Notes: a model not told the origin generated them from the sequence alone. 64,000 bases of DNA from Caballeronia sordidicola (GCF_002220365.1 NZ_MTHB01000305.1:62001-126000); one strand, 5' to 3'; shown: positions 27,185 to 36,244, numbered from the stretch's first letter. Made by a program: numbers and translations.

Positions 27185-27314
27185 GAATTGCTTCCAGGAT
27201 GCCGCGCGCAGCGGACGGTGTGATGACGTCATAGGACACGCGCTCAACCTTCATCTCCGGCCGGGTGAACAACGCGCGCTCGCCCTGGACGTGCAAACGT
27301 ATTCCGTATGCCAC
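27185..27314 (-). pseudogene. cas5: cas5c, 5' fragment (first 43 codons)
   Basis: Reading leftward from GTG 27314, preceded by AAAGGAGAG, the frame gives MAYGIRLHVQGERALFTRPE and continues to PSAARGILEAI, the standard Cas5d/Cas5c N-terminus. At the 6-bp target duplication it enters the IS right end and stops at 27147-27149, after 12 foreign codons. Joining it to 24001-24551 across one copy of the duplication restores ...EAIHWKPAIRW in frame. This is direct sequence evidence that the IS broke an otherwise normal cas5c. Confidence 0.92.
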
Positions 27315-28049
27315 GGTTCTCTCCTTTGTATGTCGCGATGGGATGCGTGATCGGCTTCGACCGTTACTCCCTCTGCCTCACCGGGTGGATCAAACCGGTC
27401 TGGAACAGGCTTAATAAATCAGCCGGCCAGGGTCGGGAAGCATGGGTACGTCAAGCTGCGAACCATAGCGGTGGCTGTACAGATCCATGGCAACAAGCTG
27501 CATGAATTGCGTGCCTGAGTTGCGTGCCTGAGTTGCGTGCCTGAGTTGCTTGCCTGAGTTGCGTGCCATAAAGCGGGCCGTACAGTTGGGTTGGTGCGCG
27601 ATCTTCGCGCCCCACGTTGCGTGGTCCACGCGCGAGCCACCACGGATGCGCTGTTGGTATGCGTCGGTGTACTTACCAAGGTGGTGGAGTTTTTCGGCGG
27701 TTTCCGCAAGTTTGGATGCGCCGAAGTGCGTGCCGATTGCACTGCGAGTTGACCGACCGCGTTGAGGTGTTGCGGGAGTGCTTGCCAGCCGCCTTCGTCC
27801 GGATTTGGCGTTGAATGTGCGTGAAAAACTCGAGTCACGGGCGCCGCCTTTTCGGGAGGATTGGTGGGCGCTGCGATCATCGAAATCAAGCGACTAAGTT
27901 TGCCGCCATGCCGCTGATCGGCCCGGGTCTGAGTGAGCTTAATATCGGCGGCATCTTAAAATTCGGTTTGAAACGTAATAATTGTTGTGATGCGCGTGGT
28001 TTTCGCGGGTTCCAGATTCAGGCACCCGCGCAATTGAAGACCGAAGCCA
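27315..28049. other. Region upstream of cas5c: no cas3, a 13-bp minisatellite, decayed DNA
   Basis: Type I-C operons normally have cas3 immediately before cas5c. Here 735 bases separate cas5c from the next gene, and no helicase or HD motif is visible on either strand. A minus-strand frame around 27420-27500 ends YSHRYGSQLDVPMLPDPGRL and could be the tail of an unknown or decayed gene; other frames (27419-27889 minus, 27550-27765 plus) look like noise. I recognise nothing else. Confidence 0.45.
27504..27568. repeat. 13-bp minisatellite, five copies
   Basis: Consensus GAGTTGCGTGCCT repeated head to tail at 27504, 27517, 27530, 27543 and 27556, with single-base changes in the first, fourth and last units. 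It lies between the truncated cas locus and a PepSY gene, outside any confident gene. Confidence 0.9.
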
Positions 28050-28793
28050 TCACATCAACCCCATCCAAACCATCGCCACAATCGACGCCATCACAATCAT
28101 CGCGCCCACCGTCTTGCGCTTATTCAACTCGGTCCAGAGCAACACGCCCGTCAGCGACAGCAGAATAATGCTACCCGCCAGGGTATCGATCAGCAGCACC
28201 CAGCCCACGCTCAATCCCACGCCTTTGTGCAAGTTGCTCATGGTCGCGAGAAAGCTGTTCTCGCTCTTCTTCACCGATACAAAGCCGTTCCCCACCCAGT
28301 ATTCCGCCGATACCGACCCGCTTGGCGACGCCACCGCCACCGTCCACAACTCCGGTTGCATGGTCTTCTGATCGCCCCAGCCCACCGCGTGCGCAGACTC
28401 ACGTTTCGACCGGCCGATATTGCCGTCGAGCCTGAGTTCCTGCTTGAGCCATTTCCCGAGTTCCATCGGCGACTTGAGACCGTGTTCGGGTACGGCCATT
28501 TGCATTTGCGAAACCTGTGGTTCTCCGCTCGAAATCTTCAGCGGACCGGCGCGATGATTCAGCAGAAACCCCGTTGTCCCGAACAACAACCCCAGCACGG
28601 CGCCCCACAAACCGACCCAGCCATGCACCTTGCGTAGCCATTTGATGAAGGTTGCGCGGCGCGAACGCTGTTTGCGAACGTATTGCTCGGCGTCGTCAAT
28701 AGGGCGGCCGGCGCGCGGCGCGTACGGCATCGTGGTCACGTTGGACGCGGGTTCAAAAGTCTCAGGCGCGTTCACGCGTCTCTCCAAGGGCAT
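28050..28793 (-). CDS. PepSY-associated membrane protein (possibly iron-regulated)
   Basis: An inner-membrane protein of the PepSY/PiuB group, often linked to siderophore or iron handling. An N-terminal soluble part is followed by a helix near WVGLWGAVLGLLFGTTGFLLNH, a PepSY-like periplasmic domain, and two C-terminal helices (LSVGWVLLIDTLAGSIILLS and VGAMIVMASIVAMVWMGLM). I use ATG 28793 (247 residues); ATG 28847 in the same frame would add 18. A near-perfect Fur box lies 76 bases upstream of 28793, suggesting iron repression. Confidence 0.78.
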   Translation of the reverse strand: MPLERRVNAPETFEPASNVTTMPYAPRAGRPIDDAEQYVRKQRSRRATFIKWLRKVHGWVGLWGAVLGLLFGTTGFLLNHRAGPLKISSGEPQVSQMQMAVPEHGLKSPMELGKWLKQELRLDGNIGRSKRESAHAVGWGDQKTMQPELWTVAVASPSGSVSAEYWVGNGFVSVKKSENSFLATMSNLHKGVGLSVGWVLLIDTLAGSIILLSLTGVLLWTELNKRKTVGAMIVMASIVAMVWMGLM

Positions 28794-28868
28794 GGCGAAT
28801 AAGGGGATGCGTCGGATGGATTTCTCATCGATGCGGCTAACAAGCACATCGGCGATGTCAAACTTTCA

Positions 28869-28887
28869 AATGATAATGGTTATCATT
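28869..28887 (-). promoter_or_regulatory. Fur box upstream of the PepSY gene
   Basis: AATGATAA-TGG-TTATCATT is a perfect 8+3+8 palindrome closely matching the Fur consensus GATAATGATAATCATTATC. It is positioned to repress the leftward PepSY gene under iron-replete conditions. Confidence 0.8.
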
Positions 28888-28989
28888 ACATGAGCAATAA
28901 AAATCTTCAATAGTCACGTTACGCGGCCGGCGCAGGAGGGGCGCGCCAGCCGCGGCAAAGAGACACGGGCAAACGACCGCCGAAACCCG

Positions 28990-30054
28990 TCAAACCGGCC
29001 AGAGCGGACCTTCTTCCATCGCGCCGACCTGCTCACGTAACTCCAGAATCCGGTCTTCCCAATACCGTTGCGTGTTGAACCACGGAAAAGCGGCGGGAAA
29101 CGCGGGATCGTTCCAGCGACGGGCCAGCCACGCCGCGTAATGAATCAATCGCAGCGTGCGCAGTGCTTCGACCAAGTGCAGCTCGCGCGGCTCGAAATCG
29201 CAGAAATCTTCGTACCCGGCCAGCAAATCCCCTAATGCGCGCGTTGCCTCCGGGCGGTCGCCCGGCAGCAACAACCACAAATCCTGGATAGCAGGCGCCA
29301 TGCGGCTATCGTCAAAGTCGACGAAGTGCGGACCCGCGTCTGTCCACAACACGTTGCTTGGATGGCAATCCCCGTGCAGCCGGATGCTTTTGACGTCACC
29401 GGCTCGCTCGTAGCATCGCTCGACCCCTTCCAGCGCCATTTTCACCACGGTTTCATACGCTTGCCGCACGTCCTTCGGCACAAATCCGTGGGTCAGCAAA
29501 AACTCGCGCGGTTCGTATCCGAAGGTCTGGATATCGAGTGAAGGCCGTTCGACGTACGGCTTGATCTGCCCGACCGCGTGAATCCGGCCGATAAAACGCC
29601 CGAGCCATTCCAGCGTCTCCGGCCGGTCGATATCCGGCGCACGCCCGCCGCGCCGTTCAAAGATCGAGAACCGGAAACCCTCGAAGGTATGCAGCGACGC
29701 GCCGTTCAGCACGCGTGCCGGAACCGCCGGGATTTCGCGTTCGTAAAGCGTCGAAACGAAAGCATGCTCTTCGAGAATGGCGTCGTCGGACCAGCGCAAG
29801 GGCCGGTAGAACTTCGCGACCATCGGCGGCCCGTCTTCCATGCCAACCTGGTACACACGATTTTCGTAGCTGTTGAGCGCAAGCATGCCGCCGTCGGTGC
29901 GTTCGCCAAGCGGCATCAGGACGCTGTCGAGCGCATCGAGCACACGCTCGGGCGTGAGTTCGGCGAAAGGCGGAGGCGGGAGATTAGCGTCGTCGCCGGA
30001 GAGAGACAGATTGTCTCCGGACGCGCGCGGTGCATCGGAATGGTTCGGGTTCAT
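28990..30054 (-). CDS. srkA: Stress response kinase A family serine/threonine kinase (SrkA/YihE-like)
   Basis: A 354-residue aminoglycoside phosphotransferase-fold kinase. E. coli SrkA counters MazF-mediated death and envelope stress. Catalytic motifs are HGDCHPSNVLW (HxDxxxxN) and FVDFDDSRMAP (DFD metal site), with an N-lobe lysine in MVAKFYRPLRW. About 25 extra N-terminal residues rich in Ser, Asp and Pro precede the conserved domain. No dsbA is adjacent, unlike in E. coli. Single gene between the PepSY protein and a small hypothetical protein. Confidence 0.88.
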   Translation of the reverse strand: MNPNHSDAPRASGDNLSLSGDDANLPPPPFAELTPERVLDALDSVLMPLGERTDGGMLALNSYENRVYQVGMEDGPPMVAKFYRPLRWSDDAILEEHAFVSTLYEREIPAVPARVLNGASLHTFEGFRFSIFERRGGRAPDIDRPETLEWLGRFIGRIHAVGQIKPYVERPSLDIQTFGYEPREFLLTHGFVPKDVRQAYETVVKMALEGVERCYERAGDVKSIRLHGDCHPSNVLWTDAGPHFVDFDDSRMAPAIQDLWLLLPGDRPEATRALGDLLAGYEDFCDFEPRELHLVEALRTLRLIHYAAWLARRWNDPAFPAAFPWFNTQRYWEDRILELREQVGAMEEGPLWPV

Positions 30055-30138
30055 CCCTGCATTGTGACGCGCATCGCGGGGGGAAGCATCAGCGATGCGC
30101 GCTTACAGCGAAACAGAGTTCTGAAACGCGGTAATTCC

Positions 30139-30351
30139 TTAATGCATGAGCGCGTTGGTCGGGCGAACGAGTTCGCCGGTATCGATCAGATCTTCGAGGA
30201 AGAAGGGTTCCGTGTTTAGCAGCTCCGACGTGCCGGGTTCATCCGCGTACCAGGCGACCATGGCCATGTCGCCGAGAATCCGCATGACGATCCCGCGTGC
30301 GCCTTGTGGCACAGCGATATGGACGGAGCGAACGATTGAACCAATTTGCAT
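30139..30351 (-). CDS. Small hypothetical protein, 70 residues
   Basis: Starts at ATG 30351 behind GGGGAG; the longer frame to 30435 has an implausible cysteine-rich head. The product begins MQIGSIVRSVHIAVPQGARG and continues with two short beta-like segments and an acidic stretch (NTEPFFLEDLIDTGELVRP), giving a small soluble protein. No family is recognised with certainty. It is in the same direction as srkA, 84 bases upstream of it, and may be co-transcribed. Confidence 0.6.
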   Translation of the reverse strand: MQIGSIVRSVHIAVPQGARGIVMRILGDMAMVAWYADEPGTSELLNTEPFFLEDLIDTGELVRPTNALMH

Positions 30352-30683
30352 GATGACTCCCCGAGGTGTGCCGGCAAAACAGTGCGCGTGCCGGTCGGTT
30401 CTGCATGAAGCACAGGAGCGTGAGGTCCAGTGCACGAAACTGAAGTGCCGCGCGTAAATTCCTCGAATGCCTGCAAACTGCAGTCCTGTTCCGATGATTT
30501 CGGCTGAAACGATGTTCTACTTTAGCGCATCAATTCGCGTGGGTCGAAAACTTGCATCGCTTTGGAACAACGAATTTTCATCCAACTGTTTTTCGAAAGT
30601 TGATTGAAAGCGCTCGGCGCGGCGTCCGGCACAACCCTGACGATCACGGTATCGTTAAGGCATTCGCCACCGGAGATCCACTT

Positions 30684-31940
30684 GTGACTTCATCGCCGGC
30701 GCCGTCCCGGTCAGCTTCGTCCACCTCGCTTCCCCCTGATCCCTTGCCGTATCTCGAACGTGGCTCGCCTGCTTACTGGCAAGCGGCGATTGCCTTGCTA
30801 TTTGCAGGCTACGCCACCTTCTCGCTGCTCTACTGTGTGCAGCCGCTCCTTCCGGAGTTCACCAAGACGTTCGGCGTGAGTCCGGCGCAAAGTGCGCTGT
30901 CGGTATCGGTGACGACGGCTTCACTCGCCGTGGCGATTTTTATCGCCGGCTTTGTTGCAGAGGGCTGGAGCCGGCACCGGTTGATGACGCTGTCGCTGAC
31001 GGCGTCGTCATTGCTGACGATCATCGTGGCGTTCTTGCCGAGCTGGCACGCGCTGCTGTTCGTGCGTGCGTTAGAAGGTCTTGCGCTTGGCGGCGTACCG
31101 GCCGTCGCAATGGCCTATCTCGCGGAGGAAGTGCATCCCGACGGCCTCGGCCTCGCGATGGGACTCTATGTCGGCGGCACGGCGATCGGCGGCATGGCCG
31201 GGCGCGTGGTCAGCGGGATTCTCGCGGACTTCTTTTCGTGGCGCGTGGCTATCGGCGGGATCGGGGTGCTTGGGCTGCTCGCCACGCTGGCGTTTCGTGC
31301 GCTCCTGCCGCCATCACGACGTTTCGTGCCGCGCGCCGGGATGGGATTTCGCCATCATCGGACAGCGCTGGCCGGGCATCTGAAAAACCGTGGCCTGCGA
31401 TGCGTGATCTTGATGGGTTTCGTGCTCATGGGCAGTTTCGTGACGCTTTATAACTACGTCGGGTATCGGTTGATCGCGGCACCGTTCAACCTGAGCCAGA
31501 CGGAAATTGGCGCAATCTTCGTGGTGTATCTGACGGGCGTGGTGGCATCGCCCTGGTCCGGAAAAATGGCCGATATCTTCGGCCGTGGCCGCGTCCTGAT
31601 CGCCGCGCTCCTGCTAATGATTTTCGGCGTGGCGTTGACTTTGTCGAGTTCGCTGCCCATGGTGATCGCCGGCATCTCATGCATGACATTCGGGTTTTTC
31701 GCCGGGCATTCGGTCGCAAGCGGCTGGATCGGCTTGTTGGCGAAAGGCCCGAAAGGACAGGCAGCCGCGCTCTATCTGCTGGCGTATTACATCGGCTCCA
31801 GCGTGCTTGGTTCGTGGGGTGGGCATTTCTGGACTATCGCCGGCTGGCCGGGCGTAAGCAGCTTCGTATTCGTTCTGCTGTTAATCGGTTTGGGCGGCGC
31901 CGAATATTTGCGTCGGAGAGAACGGCACCTGAACGCTTGA
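30684..31940 (+). CDS. MFS transporter (YnfM-like)
   Basis: A 418-residue inner-membrane exporter or importer with twelve predicted helices. It begins with a short Ser/Pro-rich cytosolic tail, then LLFAGYATFSLLYCVQPLLPEF, as in E. coli YnfM and related drug/H+ antiporters; the motif A-like loop is GFVAEGWSRHRLM. GTG 30684 has GGAG 8 bases upstream; the frame extends to ATG 30552 but those residues look non-coding. The stop codon lies inside the first unit of a 12-bp tandem repeat. No neighbouring regulator identifies the substrate. Confidence 0.87.
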   Translation: MTSSPAPSRSASSTSLPPDPLPYLERGSPAYWQAAIALLFAGYATFSLLYCVQPLLPEFTKTFGVSPAQSALSVSVTTASLAVAIFIAGFVAEGWSRHRLMTLSLTASSLLTIIVAFLPSWHALLFVRALEGLALGGVPAVAMAYLAEEVHPDGLGLAMGLYVGGTAIGGMAGRVVSGILADFFSWRVAIGGIGVLGLLATLAFRALLPPSRRFVPRAGMGFRHHRTALAGHLKNRGLRCVILMGFVLMGSFVTLYNYVGYRLIAAPFNLSQTEIGAIFVVYLTGVVASPWSGKMADIFGRGRVLIAALLLMIFGVALTLSSSLPMVIAGISCMTFGFFAGHSVASGWIGLLAKGPKGQAAALYLLAYYIGSSVLGSWGGHFWTIAGWPGVSSFVFVLLLIGLGGAEYLRRRERHLNA

Positions 31941-31995
31941 TCGCGTACCTGATCGCTCATCTGACCGCTTATCTGACCGCTTATCTTGCCGTTTA
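31936..31995. repeat. 12-bp minisatellite, five copies, overlapping an MFS stop codon
   Basis: Units CTTGATCGCGTA, CCTGATCGCTCA, TCTGACCGCTTA (twice) and TCTTGCCGTTTA run head to tail from 31936. The MFS stop TGA is 31938-31940, within the first unit. Confidence 0.85.
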
Positions 31996-32232
31996 GATAC
32001 ACGTGTGAACGTAATGAAAGTTATTTGTAAATACTGGCGGGCGAGGGTTTTTCCGTATCCGCTTAAAACATCTGGCCGCGAAGTCCCGCTCCATAAGGCG
32101 TTTCGTGGATCGTTCGCTAACGTTTGCGCAAAGCGGCACAAATAAAGCTCAAACAACGGCCTATACTCGAATCGACAGTGCGACGTCTCATGCAACCAGG
32201 TGGACGCTGAGCACGAATGATGGGAGACGAGT

Positions 32233-32418
32233 ATGACCACCTACTTCACGATCGGCGACTTCATCCTGATTATCCCGATGGCGCTTGCAGGCATTCTCTT
32301 TCTCGGCGCTGTACCGTGCGCAACGCAATTCCGGAAGAACACGCTGCGTGTATTTGGCGCGCTGCTCGGCGTGCTGATTGCGTTTTTGCTGGTGGAAGGA
32401 TTGCCGGCGCTGGTTTAG
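32233..32418 (+). CDS. Small membrane protein, 61 residues, unknown
   Basis: Starts MTTYFTIGDFILIIPMALAG after a GGGAGACGAG ribosome-binding site. Two hydrophobic segments (about residues 8-26 and 40-57) flank a polar loop CATQFRKNTLR. No family is recognised; the good ribosome-binding site and clean two-helix pattern argue for a real small inner-membrane protein. Confidence 0.65.
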   Translation: MTTYFTIGDFILIIPMALAGILFLGAVPCATQFRKNTLRVFGALLGVLIAFLLVEGLPALV

Positions 32419-32484
32419 CAGTCCGATGGGCTGATTGGCGCGGCGAGTTAAGGCTTCGGTTTCCACTTTCCACGCCTGTCGATC

Positions 32485-32516
32485 GGAAACGGTGTGTCGG
32501 AAGACGCACCGTTTCC
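32485..32516 (+). terminator. 14-bp hairpin with GGAA loop; otherwise empty gap
   Basis: GGAAACGGTGTGTC and GACGCACCGTTTCC form a 14-bp stem (one G-T pair) closed by GGAA, in the gap 32419-32734. There is no T-run, so it may be a weak terminator or an RNA-stabilising structure. I see nothing else in the gap. Confidence 0.45.
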
Positions 32517-32734
32517 GCGTTCCCGGTTATCGTCGGGAATATCTCGTGCTCGCGTTCGTTCTGAACGTCGACGCTTGCTGTGCTTCCACTACTGCTTGGC
32601 TACCTTGCGTCGGCGCATCCGCCGGAGGACAACGTGCGTAATTACTCCAAGTCGTAGTCCGGGTCGTAATTGCAATCGCTCTCCAGTCGATGCCATCTAT
32701 ATCTAACGAACAAAAAATCGACATCGAGGAATTC

Positions 32735-33517
32735 ATGCCACCGCTCACCGTTGCCGTTATCACTTTTATCGCGCTCATCGTTGTTTTCACGGCGGTCTGG
32801 GCTTGGCAAATCAAATCGAAGAATGCCGGGATGGTCGATCCCGTCTGGGCGATGTCGCTAGGCGCGGTCGCAGTGCTGGTCGCAGTACTCGCCGAGGGCG
32901 ACCTCCACACGCGGGTCGTGGTCGGAATTGGCGGGTTCGTGTGGGGCATTCGGCTCGGTCTGCATCTTTGGAAGCGCAATGCCGGTCACGCTGAAGATCC
33001 CCGGTATCACAAGTTCCGCGAGCAATGGGGCGCCGATGCGAACAAAAAAATGTTCTGGTTCTTCCAGATGCAAGTCGTGATTTCGATGCTGCTGTCGCTC
33101 GCGTTTTTCGTACCGGCCTATCGTGCAACGCCGCCGGGCGCTGCCTGGGTCGCGCTGGCGGCGGTGATCTGGGTGATCTCGATTTTGGGCGAAGCGCTCG
33201 CCGACCATCAGTTGCGCGTGTTCAAAGCGGATCCGGCGAATCATGGCACTGTATGCCGCACGGGCTTGTGGCGTTATTCACGGCACCCGAACTATTTCTT
33301 CGAGTGCGTGCATTGGGTCGCGTACATCCCGCTCGCCATCGGCGTTGGCGCGTGGATTTTCGCCATGCTGTTGCCGCCCGTGCTGATGGCGTGGCTGCTG
33401 ATGAAAGTCTCGGGCGTCCCCATGATTGAAGCGGAATCGGCTAAAAAGCGCCCGGGATATGCCGATTACATGCGTACAACCAGTGCATTGATTCCATGGC
33501 CGCCGCGTCATCCTTAA
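32735..33517 (+). CDS. DUF1295 / steroid 5-alpha-reductase-like membrane protein
   Basis: A 260-residue polytopic membrane protein. The C-terminal region carries GLWRYSRHPNYFFECVHW and KRPGYADYMRTTS, the signature of the DUF1295/isoprenylcysteine methyltransferase-like fold that binds NADPH or SAM. ATG 32735 follows GAGGAATTC; the frame extends to 32690. It lies 24 bases before the cyclopropane synthase gene, a pairing common in cfa loci, so a role in membrane lipid modification is likely but unproven. Confidence 0.82.
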   Translation: MPPLTVAVITFIALIVVFTAVWAWQIKSKNAGMVDPVWAMSLGAVAVLVAVLAEGDLHTRVVVGIGGFVWGIRLGLHLWKRNAGHAEDPRYHKFREQWGADANKKMFWFFQMQVVISMLLSLAFFVPAYRATPPGAAWVALAAVIWVISILGEALADHQLRVFKADPANHGTVCRTGLWRYSRHPNYFFECVHWVAYIPLAIGVGAWIFAMLLPPVLMAWLLMKVSGVPMIEAESAKKRPGYADYMRTTSALIPWPPRHP

Positions 33518-33541
33518 ATAATAATAGCGAGGAGTTTCCAC

Positions 33542-34654
33542 ATGAGCGACCTGCCATCGCGAGCGGTTATGTCACAACCACAAGAAAAAGAAGTGCCGAC
33601 GGAGAACTGGCTGATCGACTGGTGCGAGCGCGGCCGGCTTCCAGACTCGCTCGTGCGCATGGGAATGCGCCGCCTGATGAAACAGCGTCTACGCGATGAG
33701 GGTATCGACGATGGGGAAGCGCGTTCGAAGCGCTTTAATCGTCTGGTCGATGAACTGCGGGCAAGCCCGATCGCGATCGAAACGCAAGCCGCGAACACGC
33801 AGCACTACGAGGTGCCGGCGGCGTTTTTTCATGGCCATTTGGGCGAGCACCTGAAGTACTCGTGCTGCTTGTATCGGACGGGAACGGAAACGCTCGATCA
33901 GGCCGAGCGCGCCATGCTTGATGAATATGCCGTCCGCGCGCAACTCACCGATGGCCAGCGCATTCTCGATCTCGGTTGCGGCTGGGGTTCGCTCTCGCTG
34001 TGGCTGGCGGAAACTTATCCGCGCTCGCAGATCGTGGCTTTATCGAATTCGCAGGGGCAGCGCGAGTTTATCGAGAGCGAGGCAGCCGAGCGCGGCATAA
34101 CCAATCTGAGCGTGGTGACGGGGAATATCGTCGATCATCAGTTCGATCCGGCATTGCTCGGCGATGGGTTTGACCGCGTGTTGTCGATCGAGATGTTCGA
34201 GCACATGAAGAACTATCGATTGTTGCTGAACAAGATCTCTGGCTGGATGCGCGAGGACGGCAAGCTTTTTGTGCATGTGTTCGCGCACCGCACGCTGGCT
34301 TATCACTTTGAGGTGAAGGACGGCAGCGACTGGATGTCGAAGTACTTTTTCACGGGCGGGACGATGCCGTCGGAGGCGTTGCTGCTGCATTTCCAGGACG
34401 ATCTCACCATTGACCGTCAATGGTGGGTCAGCGGCGCGCATTATGAAAAGACAGCGAATCACTGGCTGGCGAATCTGGACGCGGCGCGCACCGAATTGAT
34501 GCCGCTGATGGTCCAGACGTATGGCGCGGCTGACGCCGGTATCTGGTTTCAGCGCTGGCGCATGTTTTATATGGCGGTGGCCGAGTTGTTCGGGTACGCG
34601 GGCGGCAACGAATGGGGCGTCGCGCATTACCGCTTTTCCAAGCGCTCAGGCTAG
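33542..34654 (+). CDS. cfa: Cyclopropane-fatty-acyl-phospholipid synthase family protein
   Basis: A SAM-dependent enzyme adding a methylene bridge to unsaturated acyl chains of membrane phospholipids, or a close relative. The 370-residue protein has the SAM motif ILDLGCGWGSLSLWLAE (about residues 140-156), the core EMFEHMKNY, and YFFTGGTMPSEALL. The N-terminal domain is shorter than in E. coli Cfa (382). GAGGAG precedes ATG 33542. Probably co-transcribed with the DUF1295 gene. Confidence 0.88.
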   Translation: MSDLPSRAVMSQPQEKEVPTENWLIDWCERGRLPDSLVRMGMRRLMKQRLRDEGIDDGEARSKRFNRLVDELRASPIAIETQAANTQHYEVPAAFFHGHLGEHLKYSCCLYRTGTETLDQAERAMLDEYAVRAQLTDGQRILDLGCGWGSLSLWLAETYPRSQIVALSNSQGQREFIESEAAERGITNLSVVTGNIVDHQFDPALLGDGFDRVLSIEMFEHMKNYRLLLNKISGWMREDGKLFVHVFAHRTLAYHFEVKDGSDWMSKYFFTGGTMPSEALLLHFQDDLTIDRQWWVSGAHYEKTANHWLANLDAARTELMPLMVQTYGAADAGIWFQRWRMFYMAVAELFGYAGGNEWGVAHYRFSKRSG

Positions 34655-34693
34655 GTTGTCGTCTCTTGGGTTGGGCAAACCCAAAGCCTTCTT

Positions 34694-36166
34694 TCACCTC
34701 GCCGCCATCAACGCCGGGCGGCGGGCGAACCACGGCCTCGCGGCCTCTAGTTGCGCCGCCAGCCGGAACAACGTGGCATCGTCGTTTATCCGCCCGGCGA
34801 ACTGCACGCCGATCGGCATGCCGCGGGCGTTCCAGTAGAGCGGCACGGACATCGCCGGCTGACCGGTAAAGTTGAAAAGCTCCGTGCAACCCGCCCAGTC
34901 AAACGCCTTCTTGGCAGAAACCGACAACATCCGCTGCAACAACGGTTCAATAGGAACCGCCGAGAGCACGTGCATCTGGAAACGCTCGAATTGGCTCGGC
35001 TGCTTGGCGCCGATCTTGAACGGTGCGGCCGCCAGCGTGGGTGTCAACAACACGTCATACCGCGACATCAGCGTAGCCATCTTCGCCTTGAACTGACGCT
35101 GCGTTTCCAGCGCCGCCGGCAGATCGCGCTCGCCAATCTTCCGGCCAATATGCGCCATCGCCCACGATGCAATTTCGAAATCAGCGCGCTTCGGTTTCTG
35201 GCCGCTGATGCGGTCGGCATGCAGCACAATCTCTTCGGCCAGCACCGACCACATCACTAGGAACGCATAAGCGAGCACGCCGAAGTCGAGCCCGAAAGAC
35301 GCCGGCTCCACATGATGACCGAGCGATTCAGCGAGCCTGGCGGCATCGTCGAGAGCGGCTTTTACATCCGCCGACAACGCCCCTGCAAGCTGCGGCTCTT
35401 CCATATAGCCGATGCGCAACGGCCCGCACGGCTCGCCGGCGGCCCGGAAGAAAGCGCTCGATTGCCCGGACGACGTGAGATCGAGCAACAGGGCGCTGTC
35501 GCGGACACTGCGCGACACGGCATGATCCACCCCCAGGTCACCGGGTGCGGGCAGCAGTTGCGGCTGTACTTCGCTCGACGGCTTGTAGCCGAAGAGCCCG
35601 CAACACGACGCCGGGATGCGGATCGACCCGCCGCCATCCGCCGCGTGCGCGAGCGGGACGATGCCGCCTGCGACCGCCGCCGCGGCGCCTCCGCTGGAAC
35701 CACCGGTGGTGTAATCGAGTCCCCACGGGTTGCGCGCCGGGCCGAACAACTCAGGTTCGGTGTACGGCATCTGGCCAATTTCCGGCGTGTTGGTCTTGCC
35801 AAAAATGTTGAGCCCGGCCTGCTTCGAGCGCGCAACGATCGGCGAGTCTTCCGTGGGCGTGAAATGCTGGAAATGGCGGCAGCCCATAGACATCCGCAAA
35901 CCCGCGACCGCCGCACCCAGATCCTTGATGAGGTAGGGAACACCCGCGAGCGGACCTTGGCCCAAGGTGCCGGAGCCGTCGCGCCCGCCACGGCTCGCGC
36001 GGTTACGCGCTGCCTGATAGTCCTTCAGGACAATGGCGTTGAGCGCCGGGTTGACGGCTTCGGCGCGCGTGATTGCCGTATCGATCAGTTCCCGCGCGCT
36101 AACCTGGCCGCTGCGCACGAGCTCGGCCAAGCCGATCGCGTCGTAGTCGAGATACTCGGACTGCAA
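34694..36166 (-). CDS. Amidase signature family hydrolase
   Basis: A 490-residue enzyme hydrolysing an amide, similar in overall plan to 6-aminohexanoate cyclic-dimer hydrolase and related amidases. The catalytic Ser-cisSer-Lys set is visible: YLIKDLGA (Lys), then GGSSGGAAAAVAGG (two serines) followed by DGGGSIRIPASCCGLFGYKPS. The C-terminal GVQFAGR and NDDATLF block is typical. It is convergent with cfa and upstream of the dienelactone hydrolase on the same strand. Substrate not predictable. Confidence 0.9.
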   Translation of the reverse strand: MQSEYLDYDAIGLAELVRSGQVSARELIDTAITRAEAVNPALNAIVLKDYQAARNRASRGGRDGSGTLGQGPLAGVPYLIKDLGAAVAGLRMSMGCRHFQHFTPTEDSPIVARSKQAGLNIFGKTNTPEIGQMPYTEPELFGPARNPWGLDYTTGGSSGGAAAAVAGGIVPLAHAADGGGSIRIPASCCGLFGYKPSSEVQPQLLPAPGDLGVDHAVSRSVRDSALLLDLTSSGQSSAFFRAAGEPCGPLRIGYMEEPQLAGALSADVKAALDDAARLAESLGHHVEPASFGLDFGVLAYAFLVMWSVLAEEIVLHADRISGQKPKRADFEIASWAMAHIGRKIGERDLPAALETQRQFKAKMATLMSRYDVLLTPTLAAAPFKIGAKQPSQFERFQMHVLSAVPIEPLLQRMLSVSAKKAFDWAGCTELFNFTGQPAMSVPLYWNARGMPIGVQFAGRINDDATLFRLAAQLEAARPWFARRPALMAAR

Positions 36167-36244
36167 GGTTCCCCCTACTTTAATGCGGTTGTGTCCCGTC
36201 TTCTAAGGCGGCCAACCGTGCAGTCCGCGCGGCAGTGCGCCGAG

